Assembly: GCA_027625915.1 (NCBI GenBank)
Contig: JANTQA010000023.1
Span: 17,174,001-17,238,000 of the forward strand
Length of the DNA stretch: 64,000 nt
Direction: 5' to 3'
DNA from: Anaeramoeba flamelloides
Lineage: Eukaryota; Metamonada; Anaeramoebidae
Shown here piece after piece: positions 56,176 to 64,000 of the stretch (its first letter is position 1; each line of letters starts with the position of its first letter). The translations under genes were made by a program, and so were the position numbers. The notes beneath the pieces were generated by a model. The model was not told the DNA's origin, searched no databases, and saw nothing but the letters and a program-made list of their open reading frames with translations.

Positions 56176-57434
56176 TTCCGGTTGTATTTGAAATTTATTA
56201 GGATTTATTTTCAACACATTTATTATTTTTTTTTTTAATTAGGAAAATGATCTATGTTTACTAAAGAAACTTGATAAATATCAAATAAATCAAGCAATTT
56301 AGATCTGAAAAATATAGCATCATTTTTGATATTTTTTTAAATATCTTTACTGGAGAAAAATAACAATAATATGTAAAATATCTTGTTTTTATAATCATTT
56401 TTAGACAAAATTTAAAATCCCAAGTAGCTATACGCAACATTAAATATATACCAGGTTGAGAAATTTATTTTTTATACACCATTTAAAAAAGTAACACCTA
56501 AAAACAAATATTTTAAAATTTGAAAATTTTTGGTTTTTTTTATTTCCCAAGAGTCAATATAGGACAAATTTCTGTTTTATTTATTTTAGATAACCTTTAA
56601 AGGTAGATTGAAAAAAAAAATTAACTTTGAAATTATCTTTAACTAAAATATTGTATATACTGAAATTAAAAATAAATTTAAAATTTTAGTGAGAGTTTCA
56701 ATCGAGTAAAAAAAACCTTAAATATACTCCCAAAAACACATATTTAATAACCTTAAAATACTCATCGATTATTATCAAAAACCAAATTATCACATTTTTT
56801 TTTTTTGGACAAGACTCAGGCAAATTTCTTTAATAAAAACCAAAATTTTTAATCTTTGAAAAAAAATGATGTGAAAAAAAAATTGAATTAGAATTTCAGA
56901 ACATCTATTATTTTTCCAAATATTTTACAGAAATGAATCCAATTAGTTTAAAAATAAATCCTGTTGAAAAAAAAAAAAAAAATTACTTTTTTATTATTTT
57001 GAAATAAAATGAAATATTAAATCTTAAAATTAAAACATTTACTTTAGAAAAAAGTGAATATTTCATGTTCTGTATTATTTTTCTCATGGAATTATTAACT
57101 AATAAAGAATTATAATTATAAAGTTATTATTGTTTATTCAAACTATATTTTTAAAAGCTACTATATTTATTAAATTTTGAGAAAAAATATCAAGATTTAA
57201 TTTCAAAATTTCGCTTTAAAATTAAACAAACAATTAAAAATAAATTCCTACAATTGAAAGTTTGATTTGTATCATTGGAAAATAATTTAAGATTTTTAAA
57301 ATTTATTAAAAATAAATTTGAAGAATAAAAATAAAAATTGAAAAAATAATTAAATCAAACAAAAAATAAAATAAAGATAAAAAAATATATTATTTAAATG
57401 AGTTTTTTAAAACAAAATAGAGGAAAAAACTGTA

Positions 57435-57767
57435 TATACAGTCGTTTTAAAAAAGTGAAGACTTTTTTAAAACTTTTATCAAGTTTTTTATTTTAAAAAA
57501 GTGAAAACTTTTTCAGAATTGAAACTTTTTTAAAGTTTTGTATTTTAAAAAAGTGAAAACTATTTCAGGATCAATACTTTTTCAAAGTTTTCTGTTTTAA
57601 AAAAGTGAAGGATCAACATTTAAATGTGGTGTAGAGGTTGTAGTGTGAAGAAAAGCACTTTTTTAAAAAATAGTTTTCCCTTTATTAAAACAGAAAACTT
57701 TGAAAAAGTTTTAATTCTGACAAAATCATAAAAAAAAAATTTTTTCACTTTTTAAAATGACTATATA
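57435..57767. repeat. Family I MITE directly after the ADA3 stop codon
   Basis: Tips are TATACAGTCGTTTTAAAAAA and the inverse of TATAGTCATTTTAAAAAGTG. Inside, TTTTAAAAAAGTGAA recurs about every 51 bp (near 57445, 57495, 57548, 57597) as an imperfect tandem array. The element ends 16 bp from the ADA3 stop codon, so it should lie in that gene's 3' UTR or polyadenylation region. Confidence 0.7.
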
Positions 57768-57783
57768 CTATTTTGAAAATTAT

Positions 57784-58279
57784 TTAATTCTCAACATCTT
57801 TTTTACTTTTTTTCATTTCCTTTTGAATTTTTTTTACCCAATCTTTATATTCCTTTTCATTGGCTTTATGCTTGCTCATTCTTTTTTTTCTTAAATTTTC
57901 TTCCCTGGTAATTTTATAAACTCTTTGTTTCAGCCAAATTTTTGTTTCATTATTTTTTTTAACAATTCTTTTTAATAGTGAAGATAGCTCACGTATTCTT
58001 CTACATACTTCATCATCTTCGCGATTTGAAAGATTAATATCCTTTTTAAATTCAAGCAACCCAACAAATTGTAATTCAATTTTTGCCTTTTCAGTTAAAT
58101 TAATTGGAGGTGTTCCCGCCCCCGAACCCTTCCCCGCTGTTGTATGGAAAGATGTGTTTCTTCCTCCCAATCCTCTTTCACGATCCAAAATTGTCTTTTG
58201 TGAATTCTCCATTTTAATGATCCTATTGTTATATTTTGAATTATTTCTGTTATTATTTTCGATATCACTATTTGAATTG

Positions 58280-58317
<38 letters not shown>

Positions 58318-61300
58318 GTTACTACGGATACCACGCCCCCCGTTTGATGCCAATTCGATTGTCGAACCCAAAACACGATGCAATAAATCATGCTCTTGCT
58401 GGAAGCTTTGGTGGATCGGGAATCCCAAATCTTGTATTGCGTTGTGTCTCTTAATTAGCCCATCAAAATTCCGACTTTCTTGATATTTGTTGTTTTGTGA
58501 AATCTTTTTGTCTTTTGAATTTCTTTGGATCTCCTGTAATTCCTTTCTGGAATTTTTAGGAATTGATAAACTTAATTTTTTTTTTGTACTTTTTTTTGAA
58601 TTTAAATTCTGATTTATTCCAACTTCTTTATAATGTTTCCCTAACTGTGGAATTTGGTTTAATTCACCACTTTCAACTTCCTATTATATTTTTAATTAAT
58701 CAATAAAAAATCAATAACACATGGAATAAAAATAAAAATATATTTAAATATTTAATTATCCTTTTTATAAAAAAATAAAAAGTATAATTCATTTTTAATT
58801 TTTTTGTATTATTTCGAAGCACTCTATGTCACCTCTTATTCAGTTGAATTTCTAAACTTTTATTTAGAATATTTTTAAAAAAAGATTCAAATTTATTTTT
58901 ATTATTTAATAGAGAAAATAAAGAGATTGAATCTTGGTTATTAATAATATTAGAAATATTATTATTTTTTAAAATATCTGAAAATTATTTTTTTTAATAA
59001 ATACAAATATACAGATTTTTGCGATTATTTTTATTTGCTGGATGTAAACTAAATTTCAAAATTTTTTTAATATAGTTAAAATAAACCCCAATTCAAAATT
59101 TTTAACACACCAAAATTCAATTTTTGAAAAAAAAAAAATCTTTAATCAATTCTCGAAGAAATACCAAATTAGAATCATTCACTAATTGAAATGTTAACAA
59201 TTGTTTTTAAATTACAATACTCACAAAACAAAAAATAAATAATTATCAATACAAATAAATTATCAATTCAAATAAATTATCGGTGTGTTAAAATTTTTTG
59301 GAGATGAGCAAAACAAAAAAATACATTGCTACATTTGTAAAAATTCTATTAGGATTATTGATCGATCAAATGGTTAGATACAATCAACTAATTTGATTTG
59401 AGTTCTTCTATTTTGAACAACTCAACTTTGGCCTAATATCAATTGTTTAAATAAAATTTGATCTAACGAAACAGGTTACATAATTCAAAATATGAAAATC
59501 ATTTTGTTATCGTTTATTTTTTTGTTTTCATTTCATTTTTTTGAATTATGTAACCTGTTTCGTTAGATCAATAATTTTTTCGAACAGTTGATATTAGATT
59601 AAAATTGAGCTCTTTAAAATAGAAGAACTCAAATCAAATTAGTTGATTGTATCTAGACATTTGATCGATCAATAATCCTAATAGAATTTTTACAAATTTA
59701 TCAATATATTTTTTTGAAAAATCAAAAATTTTGGCTTCACCATAGTAGACAAAGAAAGGTGTAGAAGAATTACTGAGAAAAAAGAAAACATAAAAGAAAT
59801 CTATGAAATCGCTATAAAATAGTTTTTGACCAATATTACTCAGCACACTATTAGGAAAAATTAACTCAAATCCAAATAATCTCTAACTAACAACCTCAAA
59901 CATGTAAATTCAACTGTATCCCATTAATATTAAGTTTTTTCTTATTATTTATTTATTTTCTTAACTTTCTTTATTCTTCATTTTATTTTTTATAAACTTT
60001 TCATTTTATTTTAGAAAACTTTATTGAGTTTAAAATACTTCTAATGGCTATTTCTAGACACTATAATTGTATCTAGACACCCGTTGAATCAGAAAACACA
60101 CATTTAGTCACTTCAAAATTTTCCCTTTCCCAGATTAAGTGTTTTTTTTTTTCTTACTTAACTATTAACAATAAATCCTCAATCCAAAAATTTTTACACA
60201 TTATTTATTTATTTTGATTGATAATTATTTATTTTTTGTTTTGTGGGTTATTGTAATTTATAAACAAGTGGTTAACATTTCAATTAGTGAATGGTTCTAA
60301 CTTAGTATTTTACTCATATAATTTTTAATAAATAAAATTTTTTTTTCAAAAATTGAGATTTTTTTTTTCAAAAATTTTGAATTGGAGTTTATTATTTAAG
60401 TAAACACGTTTTCGGAGAAAATTTAACATTTCTAAAATATATTTTAAACGAGCCCTTTATATTAAAAATTTTATGAAAATTAATTTTGGATCCAATAATA
60501 ATACCAAATAACTCAATCATAATTATTCTTTATGATCAAAATTTGGATTTTGTTTTTTAGATTTTATCATTTTTGTTTTTTGAATTTCTTGTATTTTTTC
60601 AGAAAATGTAATTTTCAATTCTTCCAAACAATTGGGGTTAAAAAGTTCTTCCTTAAATCTCAAAAAAAAAAAAAAAAAGAAAATGTAATTTTTTTTTTAA
60701 TTGATTTTCAAATATGGTATTAAAAAGTCTACTTTGCCGAAAATCATAACTAAGATAATTCAATCCATTTTAAAAAAAGTAAGTAAGAAATATTTTTTTA
60801 ATAGTTTTCATAAAAGAATCCCATTCTGGTTTATGAACTAGTTTATCATTACTTTTTAACGATATTTATATTCACTTTTATATAATTCGATCCATTTTAA
60901 AAAAAAGTTCATTCAAAAAATAATTTAGTTTTGAATAAAAAAACTATATTGAAATTTCAATATGTATAGTTATTAAAATAATCACTAAAAAAAAAAATAA
61001 AAAAAAAAAAAATATTAAATTATCAGAATAATGAAAATGAGATAAATAAAATATTGTGGCACTTACTGTAACTTTTAAAAGTTTTCGATCTGATTGCACT
61101 ATTTTTCGAAAATAAGGCTCCATTACTGTCCAAACGATATCAGGATCCATATTTGGATCCAAAAAATCGGAATCATCGGAAAAATCACTTGACTGGCTAT
61201 CAGAGCTATCTGAATCAGTAAATGTAATTTTTGATGTTAGAGAATCAATTTTTTTTTTAATTTTTTTTGGCAAAAGGAAACTTGAATGATAATTTTTGGA

Positions 61301-62563
61301 ATGGTTTTTCCTTCTTCTTTTTGATGATTGATAATCACCATCGTCTTCGCTGGAGGAAGCTGAATGGTCCTTACGGTGACGATGGCGAGAATAATATTTC
61401 TTTTTATGGCGGGATTTCTCATTTGAATGCCTATGATGGCTTTTTTCTTTTGGCTTATATTCAAAATCCTCTTCTTCATTAATATTATCATCATCATCGT
61501 CGTCGTCGTTGTCGTCGTCGTTGTTGTTACCATCACTATCGCCATCAGAACCCTCGTTCATTCGGTTTTTTTTTTTATTTGATCTTGTTTTTTTTCGGTG
61601 TCTGCTTTTCCTATTTCTTGAATATCTCGATAATTTTCGTTTTCTTTTATAATTTTTATTTCTTTCGTCACCATTATCGTCACCGTTATCATTTCCATCA
61701 TCAAGATCCTGATCAAGATCGTCATCGGTAGCATCGTATTCATTCTTTTTCTTCTTCTTCTTCTTCTTCTTATTCTTTTTCTTCTTCCTTTCGATCAAAT
61801 CTTTTTCATTTTCGTTTCCTTTGTGATTATGATCATTGCTGTTTTGGTTATTATTGCTATTATTATTACTGTCGCCGCTTGACGAAATTTCTGATGTGTT
61901 GGTTTCCTTCTCATTTGACGAAGAGGCACCCCTCCGCTTGATCCTTTTTTTGTTGCCGTTTCGTGAATTTTTTTTGCCTTTTTTTGTTCGATCGCGATCC
62001 CGATCGTTGTACCTCCGCGAACTTGTTTTTTGTCTGTCGTTTCTGTGTTTGGTTCCCTTCCCTGATTTTCGGCCCCTCTTCGTGAGATCCTTTTTTTCAT
62101 TACTATCACCACTCGTTTCATTCATGCTCGATCCTTCTTCGCTATTGAGATGCGCATGCCGTTCGCCCTTACCACTTCTCGATCTCCGTTTCTTTTCTTT
62201 TTTTCTTCGCTTTTTTTGTTTAAACTCTTGGTTGTTCTTATTCGATTTTCCCTGGTACTTGATTCCCAAAAGCAACTGACGATCTTCAATTAAAATCTCG
62301 GTATTCCTTTTTGAGGTAGAGATTTTGTTGATCGTTTTCCATGAGTCGTGAATCAAATTCTCAAAGCAGTCCTGTTGTTTGATTAGTTCTTGTAAAGTGT
62401 AATTTGTACCAATTTTATTTTGTGCTCTCTCAAAGGCAGGCAAAGTGGTGTCGATTTCTTTTACATCTTCCCAAAAGTCTTCTAATTTGAAGTTTCGTTT
62501 TTTTGCTTCCTTTGTATGATCAAATTGCTTGGAGTGTTTTTTTTTTTTTTTGATCCCGTTCAT
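57784..62563 (-). CDS. ADA3: ADA3, transcriptional adaptor of SAGA-type HAT complexes
   Basis: Two exons read downwards, 62563-61067 (phase 0, ACA|GTAAGT) and 58680-57784, give 797 residues. The start is the first ATG of the long frame, with A-rich context. The N-terminal ~125 residues are helical (LQELIKQQDCFENLI) as in Ada3. Residues about 130-460 are Lys/Arg/Ser/Asp/Asn low complexity, with poly-Lys and poly-Asp. The conserved middle block spans the intron: DPDIVWTVMEPYFRKIV at about 472-488, then IPQLGKHY at 509-516, matching NRFWASVEPY and IPPLGKHY of animal Ada3. The C-terminal ~100 residues (LTEKAKIELQFVGLLE, REDDEVCRRIRELSSLLKRI) match the Ada3 C-terminal domain that contacts Ada2/Gcn5. 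Ada3 links Gcn5 to the complex and raises nucleosome acetylation in the nucleus. The 2386-nt intron is long; the join rests on frame and family match. Confidence 0.88.
58681..61066 (-). other. 2.4 kb ADA3 intron carrying a palindromic element
   Basis: Donor GTAAGT, acceptor ATAATAG, phase 0. More than half is the family C palindrome at 59082-60391. It splits the conserved EPY...GKHY block. Confidence 0.85.
59082..60391. repeat. Family C palindromic derivative inside the ADA3 intron
   Basis: Outer tips TAAACCCCAATTCAAAATTT (left) and its inverse ending GAATTGGAGTTTA (right). The inner arms, about 59310-59496 and 59541-59725, are nearly perfect inverses (TAACCTGTTTCGTTAGATCA; ATTTGATCGATCAATAATCC) around a 45-bp centre. 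The right arm is interrupted by about 430 bp (59745-60178). It looks like two right halves of the 550-bp element joined head to head. Confidence 0.8.
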
Positions 62564-63163
62564 TTGTTGATTTCTTTTCTTTTTTGTTCTTGTTGGAATT
62601 TTTTTTTTTTAAGAAAATAAAAAACAAATATTCAAAAGGATAAAAACTCAAAAAATGATCTGTTTCATTTTCATTTCTTGGTTAAAAATCTAATGAATTT
62701 TAAAAAGCTTTTCACTTTTCCCTCAATTTTTCTATTTAAAGGCTTTGAATGATATTTGAAAGCTTGTAAATTGTCTAAAAGTGTTTAAAAGAACACTAGT
62801 CTGAAAAAATAAAATTGAATAATTAAAGTTAGACAAAACTACTACTTTTATTAAAGTTTCGTCCTTAATAATAAAGTTTATAAACAATATAATCCAAATT
62901 CCAAAACTTCAAATTATTGAGGCTATTGTAGTTATTGTTTTTAGGTGTATTGCCTTTTATTAAAAGTTTCTATTAGAAATAAAAGTGGTTTTGTTTTCAG
63001 GTAGAAAAGTCCAAATTATGGAAGAATGAATTAAGATTAAAAATCAACTTTGAGATATTTTTTTTGATAGACAAGAACTAATAGTTTTGAAAATGCTTTA
63101 ATCATCAAATAAAACTAAAATAGAGAAAAAAAATTCCTTATGATAATTATTCTGTGTCCAAGG

Positions 63164-63230
63164 TTTTCCTGAATTCAAAAGAATAGAGAAAAACCATAGA
63201 GTTTGTTCTATTCTTTTGAATTAGGGAAAA
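63164..63230. repeat. 24-bp stem hairpin
   Basis: TTTTCCTGAATTCAAAAGAA followed by TAGA is inverted 15-20 bases later as CTATTCTTTTGAATTAGGGAA. The arms differ by about two bases and contain a natural GAATTC. Confidence 0.7.
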
Positions 63231-63861
63231 GTTAACGGTGTTTTTCTCGAGGTTTTCTATTTTATTTGTGAAGTGTTCTAGGTTTTTTTGAGATTTCTAT
63301 TTATGAGGAAAAGATAACAGATGCCTTTTTTCTTTTTTGAAATAAACCAAAAATTAATTTATTTTTCAGTTTATTTCCAAAATTAAAAAAAACCTAAAAG
63401 AATCCAAAAAATAAATATTTTTTTATTTTTTAAATCAATAAATAATGCTTTCTGAATCCTAATAATTGATTATACATTTGAAATGTATTTATTAAATACA
63501 AAATACTTTAAAAATATAATAAAATAACCTCTTAACTGTCAAAAAAAAAAATAATCAAATTTTATACTATTAAATTTGAAAAAAATCTTGATAGAAACTT
63601 GGAAATTGGATTTTCAAGCTTAAATTGTTAAAGATCTTGAAAAATAATTTTTAATATAAAATTCCTTATTAATCAATGGTATAAATTAGAAGTTAAGTTT
63701 ACAAAACATGAAGAATTATTATATGTTTAATTTTTGTTTTCAAAAAATTTTTTCATCATCATGAAAAGAAACTTGGAAAAATTATAAGTTTTTTTTTTGC
63801 TTCTTCATTTTGGAAATTAGACTTCAATTTCATCTTTATTTCCAATAATATGCAAAAATTC

Positions 63862-63981
63862 GTTCTCATTTAACACTATTAAATTCAGTGATATGATATT
63901 AAATTAGTGATTATTTTCACTTTTTAGTATTATTAAAGATAAATTTTTATAGAAAGATTTGATAGTGTTAAATGAGAACTA
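63862..63981. repeat. 120-bp element with 20-bp inverted ends
   Basis: GTTCTCATTTAACACTATTA at the left and the inverse of GTTCTCATTTAACACTATCA at the right. The interior is AT-rich with no frame. Probably a tiny MITE. Confidence 0.65.
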
Positions 63982-64000
63982 TAATTTGGATAATTTGTTC

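Larger units (their letters stand above)
53057..57783. other. 4.7 kb intergenic stretch between two minus-strand genes
   Basis: Holds the 5' flank of the VIT-VWA gene with a possible small ORF (53128-53337), a decayed inverted repeat (54165-54362), a small plus-strand ORF (55772-55945), a TTATAA-rich patch (55940-56175) and the family I MITE (57435-57767). A plus-strand frame at 54877-55065 lacks an ATG and is not called. Confidence 0.5.
62564..64000. other. ADA3 upstream flank and gene-free end of window
   Basis: Presumed ADA3 promoter followed by AT-rich sequence with two short inverted repeats (63164-63230, 63862-63981). No other structure seen. Confidence 0.55.

Noticed and set aside
58154-58483. 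Plus-strand poly-Ser and poly-His frames and a minus-strand poly-Met frame
   Set aside because: Other-frame readings of the ADA3 poly-Asp (GAT) tract.

Overview
The window looks like nuclear DNA of a free-living protist. It is extremely AT-rich, full of poly-A/poly-T runs, and holds eight genes I can support. Seven of them have introns (13 in all) with GT-AG borders, and every donor starts GTA, mostly GTAAG. Coding exons sum to about 13.7 kb, roughly 21% of the window. All eight genes end in TAA and read in the standard code. Proteins rich in Lys/Glu/Asn/Gln low complexity, long introns and low gene density fit an Anaeramoeba-like metamonad better than a gene-dense dictyostelid. This is a guess from style, not from a marker gene.

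Layout. 1-3.4 kb: no gene, decayed repeats. 3406-4455 (+): BAR-like coiled-coil protein with an acidic tail. 4.5-11.4 kb: repeats and one doubtful small ORF. 11393-12571 (+): leucine-rich-repeat/coiled-coil protein. 12.6-15.5 kb: repeats. 15554-22553 (-): five-exon BRSK/SAD-family kinase with a 3.9 kb intron. 22.6-31.5 kb: repeats. 31459-31881 (+): ribosomal protein eL39, missed by ORF searches because its start codon is the whole first coding exon. 31.9-35.5 kb: repeats and an orphan open frame. 35524-39143 (+): protein with four SH3 domains. 42516-43708 (+): membrane-anchored short-chain dehydrogenase of the 3-ketoacyl-CoA reductase/17-beta-HSD12 type. 43.7-47.8 kb: repeats. 47795-53056 (-): VIT-VWA protein with a VWA5A/PARP4-like C-terminus. 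57784-62563 (-): ADA3, a subunit of SAGA-type histone acetyltransferase complexes. 62.6-64 kb: no gene, two short inverted repeats.

The genes are ordinary cellular functions (membrane or cytoskeletal scaffolds, signalling, translation, lipid elongation, chromatin). I see no operon-like or defence cluster linking them.

The striking part is the non-coding 79%. By eye it resolves into about ten families of short inverted-repeat elements (MITE or fold-back type, labelled A to K here) without any recognisable transposase. Several begin TACAGT at both ends, as expected of Tc1/mariner-type elements inserted at TA. Some have been rebuilt into near-kilobase palindromes. They sit between genes and inside the three longest introns, and one lies 16 bp past the ADA3 stop codon. 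Splice joins, domain calls and repeat families were all worked out by eye; no search, alignment or folding program was run.
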